Positions 1 to 9,284 of a DNA stretch of 59,040 nt are shown piece by piece. This DNA is from Gemmatimonadota bacterium (GTDB taxonomy: Bacteria > Gemmatimonadota > Gemmatimonadetes > Gemmatimonadales > Gemmatimonadaceae): contig JAQBPY010000192.1 of NCBI GenBank assembly GCA_028287285.1, positions 1 through 59,040 of the forward strand, written 5' to 3'. Below the pieces are notes generated by a model. That model was given only the letters and a program-made list of their open reading frames with translations, did no database searches and was not told the DNA's origin. The number at the start of each line of letters is the position of its first letter. Position 1 is the first letter of the stretch. The translations under genes and the position numbers were made by a program.

Positions 1-303
1 CCGAAGTTCGCGAACACCAAGTCGAAGGCGTACATCGCCGCGATGAAGTCGGACCTCCGCAACCTCGTCACGGCCGAAGAGTCGTTCTTCGCCGATTCGA
101 CGAAGTACGTCACGTTCGACACCACGAAGCTCAAGTTCAAGCCGTCCACGGGCGTGGATACGCCGACGATCGTCCCGGGCTCGGGCTACTGGTCCGCCAC
201 GATCACGCACACGCAGATCGCGTCGTTCTCCTGCGGCATCGGCGTCAACACGGCCAACCCGGTCGTGAGCACGGCGGGCGATGGCGAGCCGGCTTGTAAG
301 TAG
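1..303 (+). CDS. Type IV pilin-like protein, C-terminal part (5' end outside window)
   Basis: The frame is open from base 1 to a TAG stop at 301-303 and begins in mid-protein (PKFANTKSKAYIAAMKSDLR). That is the segment that normally follows the hydrophobic N-terminal helix of type IV pilins and pseudopilins, so the prepilin peptidase site and the helix lie upstream of the window. The remainder is a small globular domain with aromatic and Thr/Ser-rich strands and two cysteines (FSCGIG and the terminal CK) that could form the usual pilin disulfide. An internal ATG at 43 is in frame but would remove the conserved start of the domain. The gene converges on tamB and is followed directly by a long repeat. 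Pilin assignment is by resemblance; whether it is a major or minor pilin cannot be told. Confidence 0.7.
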   Translation, partial: PKFANTKSKAYIAAMKSDLRNLVTAEESFFADSTKYVTFDTTKLKFKPSTGVDTPTIVPGSGYWSATITHTQIASFSCGIGVNTANPVVSTAGDGEPACK

Positions 304-513
304 TCAGGCGGTCAGGCGGTCGGTCGGTCAGTCAGTCAGTCGGTCAGTCGGTCGGTCGGTCAGTCGGTCGGTCGGTCAGTCAAAAGCGGTCGCCATGCCT
401 CGTCTGGCATCGCGGCCGTTTGCGTTGTCAGCCATCAGACTATCCGACCATCCGATTCACCGACCGACTGACCGACTGACCGACCGACCGCCTGACCGAC
501 CGCCTGACCGACT
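303..513. repeat. Long inverted repeat of tetranucleotide units between convergent genes
   Basis: Directly after the pilin stop, about 75 nt are made of GGTC/AGTC units (roughly 303-379). Their reverse complement (GACC/GACT units) fills about 460-513 and ends at the tamB stop codon. The arms can pair to form a very long imperfect stem around an 80-nt loop that contains a smaller hairpin. The location, touching the stop codons of two convergent genes, suggests a bidirectional transcription barrier. The 4-nt unit makes slippage likely, so length may vary between strains. Confidence 0.75.
380..422. terminator. Hairpin with A and T flanks, probable bidirectional terminator
   Basis: An A-run (382-385) leads into GCGGTCGCCATGCC, a five-base loop and GGCATCGCGGCCG, ending in TTT. 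The two arms pair with one or two mismatches. With A on one side and T on the other it could terminate both the pilin transcript and the oppositely directed tamB transcript. It lies inside the loop of the larger tetranucleotide inverted repeat. Confidence 0.5.
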
Positions 514-3500
514 TCAGAATCCCCACATCCTCGTCAGCAACACCCCAAACGCTCCACTGCGCCGAGTGGGGTGCGTGATGCCAAGCTCCTGCACGCCATC
601 GAACAGCAGCCGCGGCTCGAGGCCGACGTCGAGCAGGTAGGATGTTCCGAAATTCTTCGCCATGCGGATGCCGGGAATGCCGGAAGTGAAGCGCAGCTGG
701 CCGGCGAGGTAGAGATCCGTGGTGATGTAGCGGCCACCCTCCACGAGCGCGCCACGCACGCCGCCCGTCTTGCCGAACACGAGCTCCGTGGGCACATCGG
801 CCGGCGCCACGCCAAACGCATCGAAGCCATATTCCTTCGTCGCACCGCTGCCGATGTCGTGCAGCACGACACCCAACGCCGTCGCACCCTGCTGCCGATG
901 CGCGAGCGCGCCGGTTTCGCCGGAAAGCTGACCGCTCCACGTGCTGCCGGACAGCGACGATCCGGATTGCTGCAACAGCGACGTCGTCTGACGTCCCATC
1001 GTGAGATAGCCGTTCAGCTCCCGTCCACGAATGGGAAAGAGCGAGCCGCTCTCGAGGCCCACCGAGGGTGCCCGTGACGTTCCGCCGGTGAGGAACTGCA
1101 GCGGCATGAGTCCGCGGCCAGGCTCCCACACCACGCGCTCGCCCACCTGCTGGAGGAGGCCGGGCGCGCCGGTCACGGGTGTCAATGTCATGGTGCCGCG
1201 CGCGGGAATGAAGGCGCGCGTGCGAAAGAACAAGCTTCCGTCGCCGATGTGCACGAAACCGATGGCCCATTCGTCGCCGGAGCGCTGGTCGAGATGCGCG
1301 CGCACTTCCTCGTTCACGCCGGTATAGAACTCGGTATTGCCATCGGGCCGGCTGCGATAGTAGCTGCCGCGATCGACAACAAGTGACAGATCCGCAATGA
1401 CGGCGACGCGCTTTGGCTGCGCACGAACCGAGGCGGCCCTCAGCTTCTCGGCGTCACTCGCCGACGTATCGAACACGGTGAAGAACGAAAGCGTGCCCGG
1501 CGCCTTTACGCGCAGCAGATCCTTGGGGAATTGCTTGAGTGCCAGGAAGCCGCCCTTCATCTCCCCATGACCGTTCACACGCAGCGCGTCCAGTGGGCCG
1601 AGTGCGGTAAAGTCGGCGTCGGCGTCCACGAGACCGCGAATGGAATCGAACACCCGCAGATCTCGGCCCACGCCACTCATGCGCACGAACGGATGCGACG
1701 TATCGTGCATGTCGACAGTGCCGGCAACGCGAAGCTCACCATGCGCAAAGGCGACGAGTGAATCCAGAATGAGCGAGTCACCGCGAAGTCGAACATCGAC
1801 AGTGCCGCGCTCGATCTTCATTCCGGTGGACGCGATCGTTACGCCAGCCCCTCTGAGTGAGGCGAGGCCGAAATATTGGGGTGCCTTCCACGTACCACGC
1901 ACGTGGGCATCAGCGCCAAGTGCACCGCGGATATCGTTGTAACCGTAGAGGCGGATGGGCAGCGACGTGAGTGCAAGGCTGTCAACGATGACGTCCGCCA
2001 CAAGCGGCCCCTGAAGCAGGCGATCGCTGGCCGCGCCCGAGAGAGCGAGATCGAGCGGAAGCGCCGCCGTGGCCGATGCGACCCGATGTCCGGTGCTGTC
2101 GCGCGCCTCTGCATCGAGCGACAGCAGATGATTGAAGTAATGGAACGCGACGTCTGCATCAGGCGCTCGGGTGTCCTTGTATCGGGCCTTACGCAGCGTC
2201 GCGTTGCCGATGAGCGATGGAGATACGCGTGTGCCTGCAACGTGTCCCGTGAGCGAGATGCTTCCGTCGCCCGTGCCCGCGTCCCGCTGCAGTGCACCCA
2301 GGATAGTGGACACCCGCACACTTTCCACGGCGACGTCGAGCCGTGCGTCTCCATTCCCTGGAACGATACCATTCGCAAAGAGGCGCTCACCAGCGGAGCT
2401 CCGAAGATCAACGGAATCGATGGCGATGTCGTCGCCGGCGACGCGCACGCGTGCGGGGTGTTGCAGCCGCCAGACGAGCGTATCGAACTGTGCGCGGAGA
2501 GAATCGATCCGGACGTCATGCACGCCCGTGGCGGGGTTCGCGTACCTGCCAAGTGCGGCGTACGAAACCAGCGAATCCTGGCGGACACGTGCTGTGGTCG
2601 TGAGAACGTTCTGCTGCCACACGCCGTCGGCATTGAGCTGCACGAAGCTCATGCCATCGAGCTGCACGGTGTCCGCTTCCACATCGAAACGGAGAGGCTT
2701 TTCGTGATCACGGACATTCGGTGACGACACCGTTGCACTCAACTGCCGCACGGTAGTGCCGCGGATCACCAATCCCGATCCGCGAATGGTTGCGTCGATA
2801 CCCAGCTCCTTCACGTTGCCGCTGAGTATTCCGCTCGCCGCGAGTGATCCAGCAAGTGAATCGCGCCGGACGGGTGGAAGTGTATCGATGAACAGTGGCA
2901 CGCCGAGCGGAATGCCCAATGCCAACTGCTCGATACGCATGGACTCGGCGCGTTGCACCGAATCTTTTCTCGCAGCCACGAGTCGCGCGTTTTGCCGGCC
3001 CTCCGCAACGGCCACGAGTGTGGAGTCGGTGGTGCCGATGCGTGATCGCAGTGCGCCGAGTGAATCCACGAGGAGCGAAAACTGGAGAGTGCCGTGTTGG
3101 CTTTCAACCAGGCCGAACGTTCCATGTGCTGTCGCGCGCGCCTCTTGTGCCGAGACGGCAAGGGAGTCGACCGTGAGCAGGCCGCCAGCGACATGTGTAC
3201 GTGCGTGGACGGATTCGACGGTGAAGGTGTCGTAGCGCGAGCGCGAGAGATCGGCAGCGATGGTGGCATTCGCCGTGGCGGGCGCAGTGCCGGTGCCGCG
3301 TGCGGAGATCGTACCGGTAAGCGACGTGACCGGCGCACGCTTCGAGAAGGTGCGCGTATTGAGTGCATCGGTGACGAGGGCGACGTCGTAACGCGAGCGC
3401 GAGCCGTCGATGTGCACGGTTCCCTTTGCGTCGACCGTGCCTCCGCGGCGGGACGCGAGCGCACTCGTGAAATGCAAGTCGCGCATGGTGCCTGTCACAT

Positions 3501-5121
3501 GTACCTGGCCCGTGACAGAGCCTTGCAGCTCCGCAGAGGGCGCGAACTTTCCAACAGTCAACAGTGATAGCGGCTCGAGTGTCGCATCCGCAATGATCGT
3601 GTTGCCGGTTGTCTGGTACGACCCATTGCCGGAGATGCGGGAGCGATTCGGGCCATCCGTGTGGGTGAGGTCGCCGCGCGCCGTCCATCCCCTGCTCACG
3701 GAGCCCGAGATCACGGCATCACCTGTCACGATACCGGTGATCGGCGTCTTTGACGACGCCCCTGTCAGCGTGCGAACCTGCATCGGAAATGCACGCACGG
3801 AAAGGTCGCGCGCCTCAAAACCGTTGTCGAATCCAATTCCGCCGCGAGCGGTGAGCTTGCTCACGCCGGCGCGTTCGTCGTCGAAGGCAACGTCCGCGTT
3901 GAGCCTTGCATTGCTGGTGCTGCCACTGACGACAAAATGTCCGTCGAGAATACCGGAGCGGCCGAGCTTGACCGACGGTACCAGCTCGTGAACGACCCTC
4001 GTGTCGAGGTGCGCGACAGTGAGATCTGCGCTGCGTACCAGGCTCACCGATTTGCCGGTGGCCGGCTTCACCATTGCCACCGCTGCATCTCCGGCGAGCG
4101 ATGCGCCCTGGAACTTCAGATCTGCATTGCTGATGGCGAAGTCGGACGTATCACCGTGGAAGCTCATGCGATAGCGGACATTCCCGCCACCATTGTCCGG
4201 GATGCGCGTATTGAGCCAGCGCAGGTCTGCGAGCGCGAGCGGAGCGCCGGCGAGGTCGAGCGTGAATCCCGATCGGTGAAAGCCAATCTTTCCATCGCCA
4301 CTGACCGTCGACCCCGGAAGTGTCATGTGTGCGCCATGCCACCAGAGTGAGTCCTTGCTCGCGTACAACGTGCCGGCGAGCGAGCGAACATCGATGGCCG
4401 GCGGCCTGTATGGCTCCGCGAGCATGGCTAACGCAGCAATCTCCACGGCAATGGGGCGGCCGCCCGCAGGAATTCTTACGCTCTCCAGGTGCGCGGTCAT
4501 GTCATGGTAGTCGAGCACACGCTGGAATCCGTTGGTCACGCGCTCCGTTCGCCGGCGAGCGGAGTCGCTCAGCGCGGCAGCAATGGCCGCATCACGTTTG
4601 GCGCTCGGCAGCGTGGAGTCCGGCGCCCACGGCCGGCGATACAGAAAGCGTCCCGCATGAATGGTGATGTCGTCGAGTACGGGCGGCGTACTTTTTTGCG
4701 TGGTGTCCTTTGCACCTGCCGCGCCGCTCGGCCGCGACAACGATTGAAAATTCCAGCGCGCACCCGGCTTCTTGTCGAGCAGAACGAATGCGGTGTCGAG
4801 CACGAGGGAATGAATGACCACGTGGCCGCGAAGCGCGGGCAGCAAGCCATAGCGGACACTGACTTTCTTTGCCGAGAACAGCGTCTGCTTCGTGCTGTCG
4901 GTAAGGAGGACGTCGGTGAGCGCTGCGCCGGTGAGCAAATTACCGCGAAGGCCGCCAACGGCGAGCTCGCCGAAGATCCGTTTGTTGGCCTGCGACACCA
5001 GCACACGTCGCACGCGCTCGTTGCCCCACGGCGTTGCCACGAGTATGAGCACGACGAGGACGAGCAGTACCGGAATGGCGAGCAGCGCGAGCCACACGTT
5101 GCGTTTGCGCACTAGTGGCAC
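514..5121 (-). CDS. tamB: TamB-like translocation and assembly module protein
   Basis: A 1535-residue protein with one N-terminal membrane anchor (about residues 11-30) and then a very long stretch of beta-rich, Asp/Ser/Thr-rich repeats (recurrent patterns such as LxADATV and GxxxxxG). This is typical of the AsmA/TamB periplasm-spanning fold. The last 350 residues resemble the TamB C-terminal domain (DUF490): GTMTLTPVTG, an SxSxLFPIRGRELNG-like stretch and a C-terminal aromatic end (MWGF). Length is in the usual range (1200-1600). Known role of the family: inner-membrane-anchored bridge to an Omp85 partner for outer-membrane protein and lipid transport. The Omp85 gene is immediately upstream on the same strand, 79 nt away, so they are probably one operon. 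ATG start at 5121. Confidence 0.85.
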   Translation of the reverse strand: MPLVRKRNVWLALLAIPVLLVLVVLILVATPWGNERVRRVLVSQANKRIFGELAVGGLRGNLLTGAALTDVLLTDSTKQTLFSAKKVSVRYGLLPALRGHVVIHSLVLDTAFVLLDKKPGARWNFQSLSRPSGAAGAKDTTQKSTPPVLDDITIHAGRFLYRRPWAPDSTLPSAKRDAAIAAALSDSARRRTERVTNGFQRVLDYHDMTAHLESVRIPAGGRPIAVEIAALAMLAEPYRPPAIDVRSLAGTLYASKDSLWWHGAHMTLPGSTVSGDGKIGFHRSGFTLDLAGAPLALADLRWLNTRIPDNGGGNVRYRMSFHGDTSDFAISNADLKFQGASLAGDAAVAMVKPATGKSVSLVRSADLTVAHLDTRVVHELVPSVKLGRSGILDGHFVVSGSTSNARLNADVAFDDERAGVSKLTARGGIGFDNGFEARDLSVRAFPMQVRTLTGASSKTPITGIVTGDAVISGSVSRGWTARGDLTHTDGPNRSRISGNGSYQTTGNTIIADATLEPLSLLTVGKFAPSAELQGSVTGQVHVTGTMRDLHFTSALASRRGGTVDAKGTVHIDGSRSRYDVALVTDALNTRTFSKRAPVTSLTGTISARGTGTAPATANATIAADLSRSRYDTFTVESVHARTHVAGGLLTVDSLAVSAQEARATAHGTFGLVESQHGTLQFSLLVDSLGALRSRIGTTDSTLVAVAEGRQNARLVAARKDSVQRAESMRIEQLALGIPLGVPLFIDTLPPVRRDSLAGSLAASGILSGNVKELGIDATIRGSGLVIRGTTVRQLSATVSSPNVRDHEKPLRFDVEADTVQLDGMSFVQLNADGVWQQNVLTTTARVRQDSLVSYAALGRYANPATGVHDVRIDSLRAQFDTLVWRLQHPARVRVAGDDIAIDSVDLRSSAGERLFANGIVPGNGDARLDVAVESVRVSTILGALQRDAGTGDGSISLTGHVAGTRVSPSLIGNATLRKARYKDTRAPDADVAFHYFNHLLSLDAEARDSTGHRVASATAALPLDLALSGAASDRLLQGPLVADVIVDSLALTSLPIRLYGYNDIRGALGADAHVRGTWKAPQYFGLASLRGAGVTIASTGMKIERGTVDVRLRGDSLILDSLVAFAHGELRVAGTVDMHDTSHPFVRMSGVGRDLRVFDSIRGLVDADADFTALGPLDALRVNGHGEMKGGFLALKQFPKDLLRVKAPGTLSFFTVFDTSASDAEKLRAASVRAQPKRVAVIADLSLVVDRGSYYRSRPDGNTEFYTGVNEEVRAHLDQRSGDEWAIGFVHIGDGSLFFRTRAFIPARGTMTLTPVTGAPGLLQQVGERVVWEPGRGLMPLQFLTGGTSRAPSVGLESGSLFPIRGRELNGYLTMGRQTTSLLQQSGSSLSGSTWSGQLSGETGALAHRQQGATALGVVLHDIGSGATKEYGFDAFGVAPADVPTELVFGKTGGVRGALVEGGRYITTDLYLAGQLRFTSGIPGIRMAKNFGTSYLLDVGLEPRLLFDGVQELGITHPTRRSGAFGVLLTRMWGF

Positions 5122-5129
5122 CTTGGTCT

Positions 5130-5193
5130 TGTCGTGCCGAGCGCAGCGAAGGACCCGTTTGTTCTCGGGCGTGCACTCCGCTCAGGATGACAG
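5130..5193. repeat. REP-like intergenic palindromic sequence
   Basis: Between the two Omp85-system genes lies a degenerate palindrome with the halves GAGCGCAGCGAAGGACC and CCGCTCAGGATGACA. Related wording recurs at 13715-13908. Such GAGCGCAGCGAAGGACC...CTCAGGATGACA elements are widespread extragenic repeats. Here it sits inside a probable operon, where it could stabilise the upstream message. Confidence 0.5.
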
Positions 5194-5200
5194 ATGTTCA

Positions 5201-7444
5201 TCAGAATGCCTGGCCCATCGCGAAATGAACCACCAGCCGCCGGGCAAGCGACGTCAGCCTGCTCGGCGACGCCTCGATGGGCGAGTAGCTCCGTTCCTTC
5301 GCGAGCCGGATGATGCGCTCGCCGGCCGCATCATCAACCGCGACAACCACTGGTAGCACCTCTGTGCCAACGGGCCGCAAGCCCACGTCGAGCCGAAGCA
5401 CTCCGAGCGGCGAGCGATAACGAAAGCCGAATCCGGGTGTGACGGCACCACGGCCATGCGCCGGTGAGGCCAGTCCGCCGGTCCCCACGTAGGCCCCATC
5501 GAGAAAGAGCACTGCACCAAGGAGGCGTTGCAATGGTATGCGCGCCTCGATGCTTCCTTCGATCACGCTGCTGCCGCCAACGGGGCGCGCGAAAAGCTGG
5601 TCGGCAGGAACCGCAGCCGCGTCGCACTGTGCGCTTGCGATGGAGGCATCCGTGCAACCCACAGCAAGCAGCGACGCGCGACGCACCTGCAACACTTCTG
5701 GCCCCAGCTCATTCTCGGCGAAACCGCGCACCGACTGCATGCCGCCTGCATAGAAGCGTGCACGCGGATGCAGGATGCCTTCGCCGTCACCAATGATGCC
5801 CAGTGAGGCACGATCGCTCGAGAGAGGCCGCACATACCCGGTGCGTCCATGCAAGGCGAGCACCTTGGGCAACAGCTCTTCGCCCGCGACGATCTTTCGC
5901 GTGCCGAGCACGCGATAGTACGAAGCGTCCGCAGAAATGCGGTTGTGCGCGAAGGTGGAACCGGTGAGGCTCGACGCATGTTCGGCGTCGACAACGGCTG
6001 TGTAGCCGGTGGTAGGCACTTCGAGATCATCGGCCCGATCGATCCACGCACTCACGCCAACCGGCGCGAGACGCTGGGTACGAGACAAGGCATCGCGCGT
6101 TGCCCCATCGCAGATGCCGTAACCGGCGCAGAAGTATACCGCGCTGCCCTGAACGCGTGTTGCTTCCATGCGATAGTTGATGCCTATAGGTGTGCGCGGA
6201 GCGAGATCGCGAACAATGCCGACGGTGGCGCCATAGTCTTCGTCGATGACGACGTTGGGCACCGAGCGCCGGCCTGCAAAGGCCGTAAGCGACGCTGACG
6301 TTCGTGCGCCGGCGATCCACGGTTGCGTGAGCGTTGCCGACGCCTGGTACGTGGGCGAGAGAAAGCCCTGCGGATCTCCGGTAACGTCCGCGGGAAGTGC
6401 CGTGTGGAAGATGCCGTGGCCGTTCAACTGCTCACCGAACAGGTTGGCCGCTGCGGCCCGGATGGAAAGCCACCGGCCCGCACCGAGATCGTTGTGCCGG
6501 ATCTCGACGGCCGCCTGCCCGAAGTCGACGGTGTTGAAGCCGACGGTTGCCGACACCTGGTGGGGCGTGGTTTCGGTGACTGCGATCATCACGTTCTTGA
6601 TGCTGTCGCCGAGGGTCGGTGTGACGACCAGTGCCCGCGAGAGGGCGGGGGAACGGTACAGCAGCTTCTGGCTCTCGAGGATGGCGTCGCGTGTGTAGAG
6701 CGTGCCGGGCTGCAGCGTGATGCCGCGCCGCAACGTCTGTTCGTCGAGGTATGTATTGCCCTGGAAGTGCACTTCCCCGACGCGCGTCATCCAGCGCGGA
6801 TCGATGTCGATGCGCACCGGAACGAGGTGCGACGCGTCGGGGCGCGGTACGGTGGTATCGATGCGGACGTCGCCGTAGCCCTTGTTCCATACGGCGGCAC
6901 GGAGGTGCGCGACGGTGGAGTCGAGCGCGACGAGATCGAGCGGATCCCCTTGGCGAATGGCCGCCAGCTCCGCGACCTCGGACACCGTCAACACCTCCGC
7001 GCGTTGGACCACCATGAGCGTGCTGATGCGTGTCGGCTCGCCTTCCACGATATGGAACGCCACGGCAAAGCCGCGGGGGCCCTGCGTGAGGACGGTGTCG
7101 ATCTGCGCTTCACGAAAGCCGCGCTTCCAGTAGTAGACGCGCAGCTTGGTGATGTCTTCGCCGAGGGCCTGTTCGCTGGTGCGGCGCCGGTCGATGACGA
7201 CCTGCGAGCGGGTCAGCTTGCACACGGGAATGAGGAATGGAAGCCGGCATGGCGAGCCGCGTGTGTAGATCAGCGGCTTGAGGGCATCGGCGGAAACGTT
7301 GACGGCGCCCGGAAAGGTGAGCGTGGTGACGCTGATGGAGTCGTGCGGATCACGTTTCGGCGACGTGATTTGCGCGTCGAGGCCGTGCGAACAGATCGCA
7401 AGCAGGCATGCCGCCAGACTGAAGCGGTGGATCCAGGCGAGCAT
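5201..7444 (-). CDS. tamA: Omp85-family outer-membrane protein (TamA/BamA type)
   Basis: A 747-residue protein with a signal peptide (about residues 1-24, cleavage after LDAQ). A POTRA region covers about residues 35-330 (for example YYWKRGFREAQIDTV, VHFQGNTYLDEQTLR), and a 16-strand-type barrel covers about 340-747. The conserved Omp85 barrel elements are visible: an FYAGGMQSVRGF-like lid-lock motif and a GFGFRYRSPLGVLRLDVG stretch near the end. Family role: folding or insertion of outer-membrane proteins, or secretion, together with TamB. Since tamB follows on the same strand, the TamA role is more likely than general BamA. The final residue is Phe, as expected for barrel proteins. The short N-terminus before the POTRA repeats fits TamA-like size. 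Confidence 0.85.
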   Translation of the reverse strand: MLAWIHRFSLAACLLAICSHGLDAQITSPKRDPHDSISVTTLTFPGAVNVSADALKPLIYTRGSPCRLPFLIPVCKLTRSQVVIDRRRTSEQALGEDITKLRVYYWKRGFREAQIDTVLTQGPRGFAVAFHIVEGEPTRISTLMVVQRAEVLTVSEVAELAAIRQGDPLDLVALDSTVAHLRAAVWNKGYGDVRIDTTVPRPDASHLVPVRIDIDPRWMTRVGEVHFQGNTYLDEQTLRRGITLQPGTLYTRDAILESQKLLYRSPALSRALVVTPTLGDSIKNVMIAVTETTPHQVSATVGFNTVDFGQAAVEIRHNDLGAGRWLSIRAAAANLFGEQLNGHGIFHTALPADVTGDPQGFLSPTYQASATLTQPWIAGARTSASLTAFAGRRSVPNVVIDEDYGATVGIVRDLAPRTPIGINYRMEATRVQGSAVYFCAGYGICDGATRDALSRTQRLAPVGVSAWIDRADDLEVPTTGYTAVVDAEHASSLTGSTFAHNRISADASYYRVLGTRKIVAGEELLPKVLALHGRTGYVRPLSSDRASLGIIGDGEGILHPRARFYAGGMQSVRGFAENELGPEVLQVRRASLLAVGCTDASIASAQCDAAAVPADQLFARPVGGSSVIEGSIEARIPLQRLLGAVLFLDGAYVGTGGLASPAHGRGAVTPGFGFRYRSPLGVLRLDVGLRPVGTEVLPVVVAVDDAAGERIIRLAKERSYSPIEASPSRLTSLARRLVVHFAMGQAF

Positions 7445-7643
7445 GAGTCGTGATCGAGGTAGATGCAGGGTGAACGGAGCGAGCTGGTGCGAAAAACGGG
7501 CCGTCGCGCCAAATCAAGCAGTCGGTGGGCGTTACAGCGAGCTGGTCAGGACCTGCTTTCCGTTCGCTTGGGGGCGCGTCGATTCTTAATTCAATCGCCA
7601 ACTTTGAAAGTATAGATCGCCAGGTATTATATCGGACATCGTC

Positions 7644-8129
7644 TTGAAAGAGATGGATCTGTCAGGTCGTCTTACCGGACTTCTGGAGCGCGTGAGCAGT
7701 TCCCTGGGGCGCCTTGACGGGCTTTCGCGACGTCTCGACCCGGACCGGCTGCTGTACATGTATGTCCGGAAGGAGGCGGTACTCTCGAGCCAGATCGAGG
7801 GAACGCAGTCAACGCTGACCGAGCTGCTGGAGTACGAAAACGCCGAAGCGCCCGGTGTGCCCATTGAAGACGTGCGTGAGGTGTCCCGCTACGTCAGTGC
7901 CTTGCGTTTTGCGCTGGATCAGGTCCACGCCGGCATGCCGCTGAGTCTCCGATTGATTCGCGATGTCCATCGTGTGCTGATGACTGGCGGGCGAGGCGGG
8001 AATCGCGATCCCGGTGAGTTTCGGCGCAGCCAGAACTGGATTGGCGGGACGCGTCCAGGCACTGCCAGGTTTGTCCCGCCTCCTCCGCATGAGCTCATGC
8101 GCGTGCTCGGTGACCTCGAGCATTTCATC
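7644..8129 (+). pseudogene. Fic family protein, internal fragment (truncated at both ends)
   Basis: The translation from MDLSGRL to LEHFI corresponds almost residue for residue to positions 44-201 of the intact Fic protein at 53294-54544. It includes the inhibitory helix motif SSQIEG and the block NWIGGTRPGTARFVPPPP. The first 43 residues are missing, and all similarity stops at about 8129, before the catalytic HPFxDGNGR motif, so no AMP-transferase activity is possible. The text then continues without a gap into an unrelated remnant (LVIVD family). It is a rearrangement product, not a simple frameshift. Upstream bases include an AT-rich stretch like that before the intact gene. Confidence 0.85.
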
Positions 8130-8365
8130 GGACATCACCATGTATCCGTCGCGCGGAATCGCCGCCGGCGCGTGCATGGGACTCGGTCTTCTGCTGGATA
8201 CGTCCGATCCAATGAATCCCGAACGGATCGACTTTGCGGCGGATTCGAACTTGCCTTCTGGCATTCGGCGACGTTCAGCAACGATGGCGCCAAGGTCATC
8301 TTCACCGACGAATGGGGCGGTGGGATGGGGTCGCGCTGCCGAGCGACGCCGATTTCTCGTGGATA
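8130..8365 (+). pseudogene. LVIVD-repeat secreted protein, internal fragment with frameshift
   Basis: One frame reads DITMYPSRGIAAGACMG and LLLDTSDPMNPERIDF. After loss of one base near 8252 (AACTTGCC where AACTTTGCC would be expected), the next frame reads FWHSATFSNDGAKVIFTDEW and GGGMGSRCRA. Together these match the LVIVD/choice-of-anchor style proteins common in Gemmatimonadota. Both ends are missing. The left end abuts the Fic fragment at about 8129. Family recognition is from memory of the motif FWHSATFxNDGxKVxFTDEWGGG. Confidence 0.65.
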
Positions 8366-9284
8366 GATGAAAGTCGGGTGCGGCAAGATGGCGGTCGGAG
8401 CAGTCAACTCGGCGTCGGGACGAGTACACTAGGCGACGCAGTGCGTATCGCTGGCGTTTCGGTCAGGACCGCACGGGAATCGACCGGTACACGGCGAGGC
8501 GTTGGCCGCACGCTTCGAGAAGCACGCAATCCCGTATGCGACACTGACATTCCAGCCTGCGTCGCGAAGGTGCAGGAAGGGGACGCACGTCAATCGAATC
8601 GCGGCGCGACAAGAAGGGCCAGGGGCGCATCTCGTCCGACTCGAGACTCATGCTGACCAGTTGAGGATCCAGCCGGAGCACTTCGTGTTCCGCCACGCAA
8701 GGTCGGCGACGCGTCCGGTGCGGTTTACGGCCGAGCGTGCAAGGTACGGGGCACATGCAGCATGAATTACGACATGAGCGGTCAAGAGCGAGAACAACCG
8801 AGTGCAGTTGGCGGAGCCCATTGGCCTGTCCGTGTCACCGTAGATCAATGTCCGGGTCGGGCTTGGACGAGTTGCGGGGCGATCGAGAATGTTCTGGGGC
8901 GCGTACGGTACGGATCGGGATCACACGATCATGTTCAGGTACGGCCGATCACAGTCGAAGGCGCAGCCGGTACAAGTGGCGGCGCGCACAACACTGATAA
9001 CTCGGCAATCTGCGTCGCGGATTGACGGCTCCGCTCAAGAGAGGCGCAATGGTGCAACGATGGTTTGACGGCTGGACTGAGTCGAGGACCGAGGGGGCCA
9101 GCTTCGCAACGAATCGTTCCGTCTCAAGCACGGATTCCCGCCAGCACACGTGTGCGGTGTTCAACCTGACGAACTCGCGGCGAACAAGCACGACGCCGAT
9201 CACTGGCGTTGGCTGGTGCTACCTTGCCACGGTCCGAACCAGCAACATGACGGTCATGTGTACGCCGGTCGCGCGCAGCGTTGT
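8366..9284. other. About 0.9 kb without a recognisable gene
   Basis: Short open frames exist on both strands, but none has a plausible start, recognisable domain or consistent codon usage. Given the two fragments immediately to the left and the shortened gene to the right, this is probably scrambled remnant DNA. Confidence 0.5.

Noticed and set aside
281-640. Long plus-strand frame rich in Ser-Val-Gly-Arg and Asp-Arg-Pro repeats
   Set aside because: It is the translation of the tetranucleotide inverted repeat and then antisense of tamB; no start signal or domain.
440-4700. Several long frames antisense or out of frame with tamB
   Set aside because: High-GC shadow frames; the 1535-residue TamB frame has the membrane anchor, family repeats and C-terminal domain.
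8502-8765. Open frames on both strands in the remnant region, considered as a transposase piece
   Set aside because: No DDE, DEDD or tyrosine-recombinase motif could be read, and no inverted ends were found.
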